A stretch of DNA of 64,000 nt. Source: Marinoscillum sp964351625 (GTDB taxonomy: Bacteria > Bacteroidota > Bacteroidia > Cytophagales > Cyclobacteriaceae). The stretch covers positions 62,001-126,000 of the forward strand of contig CAYGOV010000003.1 in assembly GCA_964351625.1 (NCBI GenBank), read 5' to 3'. Within the stretch, counting starts at the first letter, position 1; each line of letters starts with the position of its first letter. Shown here piece after piece: positions 43,243 through 53,155 of the stretch. A program made the position numbers and the translations under genes. The notes under the pieces were generated by a model. It saw only the letters and a list, made by a program, of their open reading frames with translations, had not been told where the DNA came from and made no database searches.

Positions 43243-44394
43243 TTACCAATTGTTTAACGAACCATCTGCTCTTCTAAGTCTTGGCACCTCTTTCATTTCG
43301 TACCCACGTTCAATTGCCAATTTCTCATTAAATTCTACTCCCAGACCAGGAATATCTTGTATATGATACCTGGATCCTTCTAATTTTGGTTGCACTGGAT
43401 AGAATTCAGCGCTATTTGTCCCACACCATTCTACTGGAGTATTGATTTCTTCCATCCATGCAACATTAGCAGATGCAGCCAAAAGATGAAGGGTCGCAGC
43501 AGTACAAATAGGGCCAAGCGGATTATGTGGCATTAAGTCTATATAATTAGTTTCAGCCATTGCAGCAACCTTCATGGCCTCTGTTAGCCCACCCACATTG
43601 CATACATCAACTCGCGCAAATTGGATGATGTTATCCTTGAGATAAGGCCAGAATTGCCACTTGCTTGAAAACTCTTCGCCAATAGCAAAGGGGACATTTA
43701 TCATTTTTCTTAACTCCTTGTAGGTTTCAGGATTCTCATCTCTTATAGGTTCTTCTATGAAATCCAATGTGCCGTTTGGTATTTTGTTGATGAATGATAC
43801 CGTTTCGGGTACGGTCAGGCGATGATGATAATCTAGTCCAATAACTATCTCGCTACCTATTTCTTTTCGCAATTGAATCAGCCATTGTGCGACTTTTGCT
43901 ATAGACTCACGAGGATCGAAGATTCCATTTGTAGAGCCATCAGTATAGAGCCTAATTGTTTTAAAACCTGCTTTCTTTAAGGTTTTTGCTTTGGTGAGGA
44001 GTTCCTCCAGAGAGTTGAATCTTAGTGATGCAAAACATTCCACAAAATCTCTTTGCTTGCCACCGAGCAGTTCATAAACAGGGACGCCCAACCAACGCCC
44101 TTTAATGTCATGTAGTGCAATGTCAATAGCTGATATAGCCGCAGTGAGTACACGTCCTCCTTCGAAATACTGTCCACGATACATCTCTTGCCACAAAGCA
44201 CCGATCTTTCTAGGGTCTTTACCTATGAGGAATTGCCGAAAATGTTGAACAGCACCGGCAACCGCCAATTCTCGACTACTCAATCCCGAGGCACCCCAAC
44301 CATAAAGCTGGCTGTCATCGGTTTCCACTTTAATGATAAGTTGGTTCCCGGTTTCTATTTGGACCGGGTATGTTTTAATATCAGTTATTTTCAT
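43243..44394 (-). CDS. Enolase-superfamily sugar-acid dehydratase, galactonate-dehydratase-like
   Basis: 383 residues from the ATG at 44394 (MKITDIKT); an ATG at 44415 would add seven residues and a longer overlap with the transporter gene. Metal and acid/base residues follow the D-galactonate/gluconate dehydratase layout: DYHHR (D188, H190), EEP (E214), GEEF (E240) and the proton donor MPHNPLGPI (H290). There is no KxK pair in the second strand region (IRLYTDG), which argues against the lysine-type cycloisomerases. The product would be 2-keto-3-deoxygalactonate for the next kinase. A 3,6-anhydrogalactonate-related role is a weaker alternative. Confidence 0.88.
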   Translation of the reverse strand: MKITDIKTYPVQIETGNQLIIKVETDDSQLYGWGASGLSSRELAVAGAVQHFRQFLIGKDPRKIGALWQEMYRGQYFEGGRVLTAAISAIDIALHDIKGRWLGVPVYELLGGKQRDFVECFASLRFNSLEELLTKAKTLKKAGFKTIRLYTDGSTNGIFDPRESIAKVAQWLIQLRKEIGSEIVIGLDYHHRLTVPETVSFINKIPNGTLDFIEEPIRDENPETYKELRKMINVPFAIGEEFSSKWQFWPYLKDNIIQFARVDVCNVGGLTEAMKVAAMAETNYIDLMPHNPLGPICTAATLHLLAASANVAWMEEINTPVEWCGTNSAEFYPVQPKLEGSRYHIQDIPGLGVEFNEKLAIERGYEMKEVPRLRRADGSLNNW

Positions 44395-45682
44395 CAGGTA
44401 ATTCGTTTGATTCATTCAGGTTGATCTGCTCTACCTTTCCAACTAGAAAGGTGTAGGAAAGAAATCCAATAAACCCGATGATGCTTATTAATAGTAGCGC
44501 AGGTTCAAAATCTCCGTCATTGGCAAGATATCCCACTGTTAGCGGTATAATCACCGCTGATAGTCCCCCCATTAAGTTAAATACTCCACCAACCAGCCCG
44601 ATCAGATGTCTGGGTGCAATTTCTGATACAAAAACCCATGCAATGCTAGCCAGACCGGTTCCGAAAAAAGCTACTGCTAAATAAGTGATAGTTAATGCTG
44701 TGCTTTCAGTGTAATTTGCGAGGACAATTGTGGCAGAAAGTAGTAATCCTGTCAATACCGGGGCTTTTCTTGAAGCCTCTTTTGAGATACCCTTTTTAAT
44801 CATAAAGTCAGATAGCAGCCCAGAAGTGATCACTCCAAGAAATGCAGCTAAGAATGGGATAGAAGCTAGAAAACCTGATTTTAGAAAATCTATTCCTTTA
44901 TACTCAATCAAATAGGTAGGAAACCAGGTCAAAAAGAAAATAAAACCAGACCCCAAGCAAAACTGACCAATGTATAATCCCCAAAGCTTTTTATAACTAA
45001 AGGCTATTTTAAGGTCGATCCATTCGAATTTGTTTTTTTTGTAATCTTTTTTCAGCCTTCCATCTTCAATGTAGGTTAATTCAGAATTATTTATTGAAGA
45101 GTGATTAAGTGGGTCCCTGTACAGAAAATACCATACTACAGCCCATACTAAACCTATCATTCCAGAGATTATGAATAATCCTCGCCACCCGAGTTGATCT
45201 TGTATTATGATTAAAACAGGGGTAAGAAAAGCCAGTCCAATATATTGACCGGATGTATAGACCGCAATTGCCGTAGCTCTTTCTTTTTCGGGAAACCATT
45301 GAGTAGCAATCGCATTGTTTAAGGGAAAGGATGGAGCTTCAAACATCCCAATACTAGCTCTCAATCCGATCAATAGGTTGAATGAATTGATCATACCCTG
45401 TATTAGAGTGGCAACTGACCAAAGAATTAGAATCAAAGGGTAAAGAATGCGTGCTCTAATATTATCTACCAATATTCCTCCGGGTATCTGTAGACTGGCG
45501 TACGTCCAGCCGAATGCTGAAAATATCAGACCCATTTGAACTTTGGTAAGGCTCAGGTCTTCACTCAAGGCCGCTGCTGCTACTGATATATTACTTCGAT
45601 CCAGGTAGTTGATAACCACAGAAATTAATATCATAAAAAGGATTTGGAATCTTTTTTTGGTTGGTTTTTCCTGCTGACTCAT
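44381..45682 (-). CDS. MFS sugar-acid transporter (ACS/DgoT-like)
   Basis: 433 residues from the ATG at 45682 (a TTG at 45709 would add nine). Twelve membrane segments; NYLDRSNISVAAAALSEDLSLTKVQMGLIFSAFGWTYASLQIPGG at the start and MFEAPSFPLNNAIATQWFP are the hallmarks of the anion:cation symporter subfamily carrying hexuronates and galactonate. First gene of the minus-strand operon transporter-dehydratase-kinase-aldolase, overlapping the dehydratase by 14 bases. It implies that a sugar acid, and not only a sugar, is taken up. Confidence 0.92.
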   Translation of the reverse strand: MSQQEKPTKKRFQILFMILISVVINYLDRSNISVAAAALSEDLSLTKVQMGLIFSAFGWTYASLQIPGGILVDNIRARILYPLILILWSVATLIQGMINSFNLLIGLRASIGMFEAPSFPLNNAIATQWFPEKERATAIAVYTSGQYIGLAFLTPVLIIIQDQLGWRGLFIISGMIGLVWAVVWYFLYRDPLNHSSINNSELTYIEDGRLKKDYKKNKFEWIDLKIAFSYKKLWGLYIGQFCLGSGFIFFLTWFPTYLIEYKGIDFLKSGFLASIPFLAAFLGVITSGLLSDFMIKKGISKEASRKAPVLTGLLLSATIVLANYTESTALTITYLAVAFFGTGLASIAWVFVSEIAPRHLIGLVGGVFNLMGGLSAVIIPLTVGYLANDGDFEPALLLISIIGFIGFLSYTFLVGKVEQINLNESNELPDENN

Positions 45683-46082
45683 TATTGTGATTTCAGTTGC
45701 GCTTATCAAATGTATTATTTCTCGGCAGGGTTGAGTTGTGTTTGCTTCCTAAGTCTAGTTGAAGTCTAGTACAACTCCTTATATCATGGCTATAAGGGGG
45801 ACTAGCACAAGCTCATAAAGGTGATAAGAGCATTTTTGACTCAACAACCAATTTTTATGATCATTGTCGAACCAGTCAAGATTTTTCCCGCATGTAGAGT
45901 ATATGTCTAGTAGATAACTATGCTCGACACGTATTTCATTTGCATTTTTGTTGGAGTAGATTCATTACGAATTTTATATTTCAGAATGCATTCAAATTAT
46001 GTATTTAGAAAAATGGTAAAAATGGATCTGTTAATTGATGAATGGTTTAGGCTTAATGAGAATTTAACTTAAAATACAATTA
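45683..46082. promoter_or_regulatory. Divergent control region of transporter operon and GH86-type gene
   Basis: 400 bases between two divergent starts. It holds AGTCTAG twice in 18 bases (45752-45758, 45763-45769) close to the transporter start and TGTCTAG once (45904-45910) before the GH86-type gene. No reading frame of note. Shared control of both sides by one regulator is likely. Confidence 0.6.
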
Positions 46083-49000
46083 ATGAAGAGCATCATTTTT
46101 CTTCTTGTTTTTGCTTTAGCTGTGCAGGCAAATTCACAGACTAACGTGCATATCAACTTGGACACTAAACATACTGTAGGTGACATCTCTTCTTTTGAAA
46201 GGTCAAAATGGATAGTAGTGCATGAGTCTACTTCTGGAGGAGAGCTTAATAGTGAGCCAGATAAGCGAGACTATTTAATGGGTGATCTAGATGCTTACTA
46301 TGGACGCGAGACTGGTCACGTAACCACTGAGGTTTCTAGCAGAACACCAGAGGCGATGGTTGGAGCTGGTTCAAGCTACCGCACAACCTATGGCAACAAC
46401 ACAGATTGGCAAAAGTATGAGCATAAGGAAGGTTTAGTAATTGGCAATCAGCACAGGATCTATGAAGAAATGTCGGCAACAGAAGCCGGACTGAGATCAG
46501 GAACCTATCTGAAAAACTATTTTGGAACTGGAGGAACTGACGGAAGACTTCCGCCTGTAGTTTTTGAATTATTAAACGAACCACTTTTCCCATTACACGA
46601 TTTTCCACCTGCAGGAAAACCCAAAGTGCCAATCAGCGAAATCTTTGAATACCACAAAGAGATGGCTACTAAGATTAAAGAGATTTCACCCGAAACCAAA
46701 GTAGCTGGATATGTAGCGGCTTTTTCGATTTTCGAAGAAAACAACTTTAATAGATGGACTGAACGTTGGAAATCTTACATAGATCTTTCAGGAGATGAAT
46801 TGGATGTTTATTCTTTTCATTTCTATGATTTCCCAGGCATTAATAATGGAATAGAACAATATCGTAAGGGGGCCAATAACGAAGCTACGCTTGATATGGT
46901 AGAACACTACACCAAATTAGTAAACAAGGAAAAGCCAATTCTCATTTCTGAGTATGGATCTCAACTACATGATTGGTATGATCAGCCTTGGTCATCATAT
47001 AGAGACTGGCTGGTATTGAAAGCCACCAACAGTATGCTGCTTCAATTCATGGAGCGTCCTGATAGAATCATGAAAACAGTGCCTTTTACAATCATCAAAG
47101 GCGAGTGGGGATTCGGTAATGGTTCTAATAATGGTTATCCATACTATTGGAGAATGATGCGCAAGGCGAATGAGCCAGAATCTTATAGTGGAGACTGGGT
47201 ATGGACAGAGTATATAAAATTTTATGAACTGTGGGCCAATGTAAATGGTACGCGTGTGGACACCAAACCAGATGATATCAACATCCAAGTAGATGCTTTT
47301 GTAGATGGGAACAAGGCGTATATTATTGTCAATAACCTAATGCCTTCAGAGAAGCCATTTCATCCAAAAATTTCTGGAATCGGAACTAATCAGATCAGTT
47401 CTTTAAGCGTAAAGAACCTCTATTGGGACGGTGAGAAAGTGGTTTTTTCTGAGACTGATTATACCTATAGTGACGACCTTACTTTAGATCTACAACCAGA
47501 GGCCACTATGGTTTTGGAATATACATTGATTAACGATGTAGTAGTAGATAATACTTCTGATGAGACCAAGTATTATGCAGATAAGTATCTACAACCAATT
47601 CTTGCTAACACTCCTCAAACATATCAAGTTACCGGGGTAACTACTGCTAACGATGGTGAAGCTGTATTGCGTATCGGAATTGGAAGGAATAAAAATCAAT
47701 CCAGAACGCCAGAGGTTAAGGTCAATGGAACTACACTTGAATCTGAAATGCTCTATAGAGGAGATGATCAAGCTCAGCGTCCACTTTTTTTTGGTCTCTT
47801 AGAAATAGAAGTACCTTATGATTTAATCCAATCAGTCAATACAGTTGAAGTAACGTTTCCAGATGCCGGTGGTCATGTAAGTAGCTTAGGACTGCAAATC
47901 TTTAATTTTAGCAGAGCCATTATACGGACTGAAATTGAGAGCTTGAGACTTGATTTAACTCAAATAACAATAGCTTCTGGTAAGTCAAGAAAACTAACGG
48001 CAACTATAGCACCTGTAAATGCATCCAACAAAAAAGTGACGTGGACTTCAGATAATGACGCTATCGCAACTGTGAATCAAGAAGGAACTGTAACTGCAGT
48101 ATCCGAAGGAACAGCTACGATTACTGTCACCACTGATGCCAAAAACAGCGAAAATCAGCCTTTTGTATCTACTTGTACAGTTACTGTTGATGATAGTTTT
48201 GTGCTTAAGGTAGGAGAGATCATTCTGAGCCCAACTTCAATTAACGTAGGACAAGGTGAAACTGCTCAAGTATCTGCCTTAGTATTACCCACTGAGGCAG
48301 ACAATAAGAATTTGGATTGGACTTCAAGAGATGAATCAATCGCAACAGTAGACGCGAATGGTCTTATCTCCGGTGTTGCTCTTGGGACTACAACTATTAC
48401 AGCTACTGCTAACGATGGGAGCGGAATTTCTGAATCCGTGCCTTTAACTGTGTTAAATCCTGCATTCATTCAGTTTGATGATGATAGTAAGTATTTAACT
48501 GGATCTTTTGAAAGTGGTACATCCATGGAAATAAGTTGTAGCTACAGCGCAGGTGGAGGGACTACCGTTTCCGATGATGGAATCAAATTTTGGCTAAGAG
48601 AGATTACACCTAATTTTGGTGCAGTAGTAATTGATTATACCAGCATTGTCGCTTCAGTGGCTGGTAGCTCAAGCGGTACAGCTACCTCTACCATTTCACT
48701 TGAGGGGGTTACCCCAACAGAAAGCTTACCAGATGGTAATTTCTACTTTCTTTATTTGACATTTGACAACTCAGCAGGAGAGCGATTAGACAAAGGGATT
48801 TTCCCGATCAATATTACGCCAGGATCACAAATAGATGTTGTAACAGTATTAATAAATCCTAAAACTGCCGCTTTAAATGTAGGATCAACTTTGAGTTTTA
48901 CTACTGGGGTAATACCTGCCAATGCTACTGATAAATCACTGACCTGGTCTTCTGACAACATAGCCGTAGCTACAGTAGATGCTAGTGGTGTTGTGACGGG

Positions 49001-49607
49001 TGTTTCACCTGGAAATGCAAAGATTACTGTCAAATCGGTATCGAACCCTTCCGCCACAAATGCCGCTGATATTGAGGTGTTAGTACCTCTAGTAAGCATT
49101 ACCCTCGAGCCACAAAACATAGAATTGAAAGTTGACGAGAGTAAAGAGATAACCGTTAATTATACTCCTGAAAATGCCACTTACAAAGAGCTAATATGGT
49201 CTTCTGATAATACAGGAATAGCAACCGTAGATGAAGCAGGGAAGGTCACAGCATTGAGTGAGGGAAAAGCTATGATTGCCGCTACATCTGTAAATCAATC
49301 AACTATTGAGGCAAAGGCTACTGTGAATGTTACTTTGGTGCTTTCTTCATTGGAAGCTTCCAACCCTAGTATTTTGGTTTATCCGAATCCTACTAATGGC
49401 TTTCTCAACTTCGATAGATTACCATTTGAGACGTACAGGCTCTTTGTCTATGATGTGTCAGGAAAACAGTTAATCGAAAAGTCCATTGAACACCAAGTAG
49501 GGGAAAAATCGTTGAGAATCAATTTGTGTGCTATTCCGAAGGGACTATGTAATGTTAAACTGGCAAGTGATAGTGATACTTATTCTTTCACTATATTGAT
49601 TGAGTAG
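46083..49607 (+). CDS. GH86-type beta-agarase/porphyranase with BIG2 domains and T9SS signal
   Basis: 1174 residues with signal peptide (to about residue 18). The catalytic part (20-520) carries HTVGDISSFERSKWIVVHES and VVFELLNEPLF with E166 as acid/base, and PILISEYGSQ with E290 as nucleophile, as in GH86 (clan GH-A); family chosen from memory of the N-terminal FERSK motif. Then come two BIG2 Ig-like domains (about 620-705, 711-792), a separate beta domain (795-915), two more BIG2 (919-999, 1002-1084), and a sorting domain (VYPNPTNGFLNF). It would cut agar or porphyran outside the cell. It stands before the SusCD genes with its own promoter. Confidence 0.8.
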   Translation: MKSIIFLLVFALAVQANSQTNVHINLDTKHTVGDISSFERSKWIVVHESTSGGELNSEPDKRDYLMGDLDAYYGRETGHVTTEVSSRTPEAMVGAGSSYRTTYGNNTDWQKYEHKEGLVIGNQHRIYEEMSATEAGLRSGTYLKNYFGTGGTDGRLPPVVFELLNEPLFPLHDFPPAGKPKVPISEIFEYHKEMATKIKEISPETKVAGYVAAFSIFEENNFNRWTERWKSYIDLSGDELDVYSFHFYDFPGINNGIEQYRKGANNEATLDMVEHYTKLVNKEKPILISEYGSQLHDWYDQPWSSYRDWLVLKATNSMLLQFMERPDRIMKTVPFTIIKGEWGFGNGSNNGYPYYWRMMRKANEPESYSGDWVWTEYIKFYELWANVNGTRVDTKPDDINIQVDAFVDGNKAYIIVNNLMPSEKPFHPKISGIGTNQISSLSVKNLYWDGEKVVFSETDYTYSDDLTLDLQPEATMVLEYTLINDVVVDNTSDETKYYADKYLQPILANTPQTYQVTGVTTANDGEAVLRIGIGRNKNQSRTPEVKVNGTTLESEMLYRGDDQAQRPLFFGLLEIEVPYDLIQSVNTVEVTFPDAGGHVSSLGLQIFNFSRAIIRTEIESLRLDLTQITIASGKSRKLTATIAPVNASNKKVTWTSDNDAIATVNQEGTVTAVSEGTATITVTTDAKNSENQPFVSTCTVTVDDSFVLKVGEIILSPTSINVGQGETAQVSALVLPTEADNKNLDWTSRDESIATVDANGLISGVALGTTTITATANDGSGISESVPLTVLNPAFIQFDDDSKYLTGSFESGTSMEISCSYSAGGGTTVSDDGIKFWLREITPNFGAVVIDYTSIVASVAGSSSGTATSTISLEGVTPTESLPDGNFYFLYLTFDNSAGERLDKGIFPINITPGSQIDVVTVLINPKTAALNVGSTLSFTTGVIPANATDKSLTWSSDNIAVATVDASGVVTGVSPGNAKITVKSVSNPSATNAADIEVLVPLVSITLEPQNIELKVDESKEITVNYTPENATYKELIWSSDNTGIATVDEAGKVTALSEGKAMIAATSVNQSTIEAKATVNVTLVLSSLEASNPSILVYPNPTNGFLNFDRLPFETYRLFVYDVSGKQLIEKSIEHQVGEKSLRINLCAIPKGLCNVKLASDSDTYSFTILIE

Positions 49608-50043
49608 TTGACTTTAATTGTTCATAAGCTATGGACAGAGTTTGTGTCACTTGCCTTTAATATCTATCCGTTTGGTAATGTGATGTCGGATTAGAACCTT
49701 ATCGCCTTCAATTAAAAAATCGAGTTGGATATTTTGAAATCTCTCTCGTTTTTGAAACACTTAAACATCGGATTTTACCATAACAACTGTATCATATTTA
49801 TATAAATACCAAGAGGATACTTTATGGCAAACACGACAGCTCTTATCAGGCGGTTGTCAACTTAATATTACACAGTGTATAGTTGATTAATTTGCTTGAA
49901 TGATTTAAGAAATGATCTCAGAGCCATTTTTCTATTGTTTAGAGATAATGAAAATGGCAATATGTTGAGTTCTTGTCTAGTGATGAATCCCATATTTTCA
50001 GTTTAGATGCGCAATTTTTGTCTAGAATTTAAATTTTGAATGA
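49608..50043. promoter_or_regulatory. 436-bp control region before the second susC
   Basis: No gene is seen. Long gaps with A+T-rich sequence are usual before SusC. TGTCTAG occurs twice here (49974-49980 and 50019-50025), the second only 19 bases before the start. No terminator hairpin for the GH86-type gene could be found. Confidence 0.55.
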
Positions 50044-53000
50044 ATGAAACAAAATTACAAAATGATTCAACCATCAGGGCAATTGAGTAGATGGGCACTT
50101 GTAGCCAGCCTATTGATTTTTCATTTAGTCGGGTATGCTCAGGTAGTCGTAACTGGTGTAGTTAAAGATGCTGGCGGTGATGGTGAACTTCCAGGAGTTA
50201 CCATACTTATTAAAGGAGAATCAAATGGTACCATTACAGATGTATTTGGTAATTATAGTTTAGAAGTCCCGTCAAAGGAATCTGTTTTGGTTTATCGATA
50301 TGTCGGTTACATCGATAAAGAAATCACTGTAGGTGATCAGACCAATATCGATGTTGATTTAGTAGTTGATGTCATTGGCTTAGAGGAAGTAGTAGTAGTT
50401 GGTTATGGCGTACAAAGGAAAAAGGAAGTGACCGGTGCGGTCGCATCTATTAAGGCTGATGAAATTTTGAAAACAGCGACCAATGACCTAGGCTCGGCAA
50501 TTCAAGGTTCCATTGCTGGAGTTAGTGTTCAGGCAAGTTCAGGATCACCAGGTGCATCTGCCAATATTCAAATAAGAGGTACTGGATCTTTTTCTGCTAC
50601 TTCACCACTATATGTGGTAGATGGGATACCCTATGCTGGGAATCCAAATCTTACCCCTGAAGAAATTGAAAAAATCGAGGTGTTGAAAGATGGTGCTGCT
50701 GCGGCGATTTACGGAACGCGAGCATCAAACGGTGTGATTCTAATTACTACCAAAAGAGGTAAGAAGGGTGAAGTGAAGGTGAGCTATTCGATGTATGCCG
50801 GCGTTCAGAATATTACATCTGGGATTCCTTTGATGAACACCTATGAACAACTTTATGCGGAAGAAGTAGAGCAAAGACAGACACTAGGCACTCAAAGTGA
50901 AAAAATTGGTTTGAACCCTGGTTCGTTGGATAGAGACGTTGATTATGTTGGATTGGTATTGAACAATAACGCACCAATGCAGAATCACAATATCACGATA
51001 AGTGGAGGTAGTGAAAATTCCACCACTGCATTAGTTGCTAATTACTACACGCAAGATGGGGTTTTGAAACATTCAGGTTATGAACGTATGTCTGTACGTT
51101 TGAATCAGACTTATAATAAAGACAAACTTGAAGTATTCAGTAGTTTGGCTGTACGACAAGTAAATAGTGAGTCTGAACCTGGAAATATATATCAGAACGC
51201 AATTACTCAAAGACCTTATATACCTTTTCCTGAAGGGGAAGGCGTTGTTGTAGTTCCATTCGAAAACCCACAAAACATAGGAAATTTCGGAAATAGTCTT
51301 GTCAATAGAAACAACTTCGGATCCACTGATTTGAATGCCGCCCTTTCTCTTAAATATGAGATTATTGAAGGATTGTCAATTCAAGTACGTGGTGGAGGAA
51401 ACATAACTTCTGCTAAGCGCGAGGTGTGGCAGCCTTCTTATATTGTAATAGCACGAGATGGTCAGGTAGAGAACCTTTCAAGTAGACCTGATGCTATTCT
51501 AAGGGAAACAAACAATATAAGTGATAAGTGGACTTTGGAAAGCTTTATGAATTACACTAAGAGATTTGGAGATCACTCTATTACTGCTTTAGCAGCATAC
51601 ACCAGAGAACGGTTCACTTTTGAAAGTACCATTGCTCAGAAGAGTGATTTCTTATCTAATGGAACGCAAGTTTTTAATGCGGGTAATATTGCAAATAGTA
51701 TAACAGGAAATAAAAGTGCTACAGCACTTTCAGGGAAGTTAGCCAGAGTGATGTATAGCTACAAGGACAAGTATATACTCTCTGCGAGTATGAGGCAAGA
51801 TGGGTCTTCCAGATTTGGTCCGGCTAATCGATATGGGTATTTCCCAGGAGTCTCTGCTGGATGGAATATCAGCGAAGAGAGCTTTTACAAAAACCTTGGC
51901 ATCAGTTCTATATTAGAGTCGATCAAATTGCGAGGAAGTTTTGCAGAGGTTGGAAACCAGTCTGGAAGTTTGGGTGACTACCAATACACTGCTCAGATCG
52001 ATCAAGGAACCAACTATCCATTTGGAAGTGAAAATGATGGTGTTGGTTTAGCTCTAGGAGCAGCTCAGCGATCCTTTGCAAATGAGGAGGTCAAATGGGA
52101 AACTAATATTGCTCGTAACATTGGTTTGGATCTCGCTATGTTTCGTGGAAAATTAGAAATCACTGCTGATGTGTATAACAACGAAAAAGAAGACATGCTT
52201 TTGAGAGTGGAACTTCCTCCATCTACAGGATCATGGGTGCCAAATTCTGGAAGTAATATCCAAGTACAGAACGTTGGGAACATGGAAAATCGTGGGGTTG
52301 AACTAGCTATCAGTTATAGAGGTGAGAGTGACCGTTTGAAATATAGAGTAGGGGGTACTTTCACGAAAAACGTAAACGAGGTTACCAAACTTAATCCAGG
52401 TTTTGGTCAGTTTGGTTTAGGTGGAGGAAACCCCGTACCTAATAGCGCAAATGGTACTTCTACTACTTTTCTTACTTTGAATGCTCCTGTGGCTGCTTTC
52501 TTGCTTATTCCTACGAATGGCATACTTAAGACTGATGAGGATTTAGAAGCTTACCAAGAACTAGTACCTTCAGCTAGGCTGGGGGACCTCAGATATGTAG
52601 ATACAAACGAAGATGGCGTCATTAACGGTGCTGATAGAGTTTTCAAAGGAGCGGGTACTCCAGATTTTGAAATTGGATTTTCAGGCAGTGTAGAATTTGC
52701 AGGATTTGATTTGAGTACACAGATCTTCTACGCTTATGGATCAGAAGTTTATAATGGATCTAAAACAAGTGCCTATCAAAGTGGAAGACACAGAGATCAG
52801 TATTACCAATGGCAACCGTCTAACCCAGATTCTGATATCCCGGCCATGCGTAGAAATGGCGGACATCCAAATGTTCAAGCATGGAGTGATTACTTCTTAG
52901 AGGATGGTACGTATCTCCGTGTACGTAGCATCATACTCGGGTACACTATTCCTAAAGAAATTTTTAAAGGAAAAATAGATCAGTTTAGAATATACATAAA

Positions 53001-53145
53001 TGCTCAAAACCCATTGACATTCACGAAATATACTGGTTTCGATCCTGAAATAGGTTACACTGGTGATTTGTTCGATCGAGGCGTTGATAGTGGTAATTAT
53101 CCGATAGCCCGAAAATTCTTAGCTGGTTTACAATTTAACTTTTAA
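50044..53145 (+). CDS. susC: SusC-type TonB-dependent outer-membrane glycan importer
   Basis: 1033 residues, full length. Signal peptide to about residue 32, a carboxypeptidase-like domain (about 35-115: VVVTGVVKDAGGDGELPGVTI ... DVFGNYSL), TonB box region EEVVVVGYGVQRKKEVTGAV, plug with IRGTGSFSATSPLYVVDGIPY and EVLKDGAAAAIYGTRASNGVILITTK, and a 22-strand barrel ending LAGLQFNF. It imports oligosaccharides with the SusD lipoprotein that starts 10 bases later. Its place right after a GH86-type gene suggests agaro- or porphyran oligosaccharides. Confidence 0.97.
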   Translation: MKQNYKMIQPSGQLSRWALVASLLIFHLVGYAQVVVTGVVKDAGGDGELPGVTILIKGESNGTITDVFGNYSLEVPSKESVLVYRYVGYIDKEITVGDQTNIDVDLVVDVIGLEEVVVVGYGVQRKKEVTGAVASIKADEILKTATNDLGSAIQGSIAGVSVQASSGSPGASANIQIRGTGSFSATSPLYVVDGIPYAGNPNLTPEEIEKIEVLKDGAAAAIYGTRASNGVILITTKRGKKGEVKVSYSMYAGVQNITSGIPLMNTYEQLYAEEVEQRQTLGTQSEKIGLNPGSLDRDVDYVGLVLNNNAPMQNHNITISGGSENSTTALVANYYTQDGVLKHSGYERMSVRLNQTYNKDKLEVFSSLAVRQVNSESEPGNIYQNAITQRPYIPFPEGEGVVVVPFENPQNIGNFGNSLVNRNNFGSTDLNAALSLKYEIIEGLSIQVRGGGNITSAKREVWQPSYIVIARDGQVENLSSRPDAILRETNNISDKWTLESFMNYTKRFGDHSITALAAYTRERFTFESTIAQKSDFLSNGTQVFNAGNIANSITGNKSATALSGKLARVMYSYKDKYILSASMRQDGSSRFGPANRYGYFPGVSAGWNISEESFYKNLGISSILESIKLRGSFAEVGNQSGSLGDYQYTAQIDQGTNYPFGSENDGVGLALGAAQRSFANEEVKWETNIARNIGLDLAMFRGKLEITADVYNNEKEDMLLRVELPPSTGSWVPNSGSNIQVQNVGNMENRGVELAISYRGESDRLKYRVGGTFTKNVNEVTKLNPGFGQFGLGGGNPVPNSANGTSTTFLTLNAPVAAFLLIPTNGILKTDEDLEAYQELVPSARLGDLRYVDTNEDGVINGADRVFKGAGTPDFEIGFSGSVEFAGFDLSTQIFYAYGSEVYNGSKTSAYQSGRHRDQYYQWQPSNPDSDIPAMRRNGGHPNVQAWSDYFLEDGTYLRVRSIILGYTIPKEIFKGKIDQFRIYINAQNPLTFTKYTGFDPEIGYTGDLFDRGVDSGNYPIARKFLAGLQFNF

Positions 53146-53155
53146 GTAGAAGGAA

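Noticed and set aside
43243..44394. 3,6-anhydro-L-galactonate cycloisomerase as first-choice call
   Set aside because: Residues follow the D-x-H/E/E/H galactonate-dehydratase set and no lysine pair is seen; kept only as an alternative.
48000..49340. Repeated DNA in the GH86-type gene suggesting a tandem repeat
   Set aside because: The repetition is at protein level (BIG2 domains) and the DNA copies have diverged, so it is not a nucleotide repeat array.
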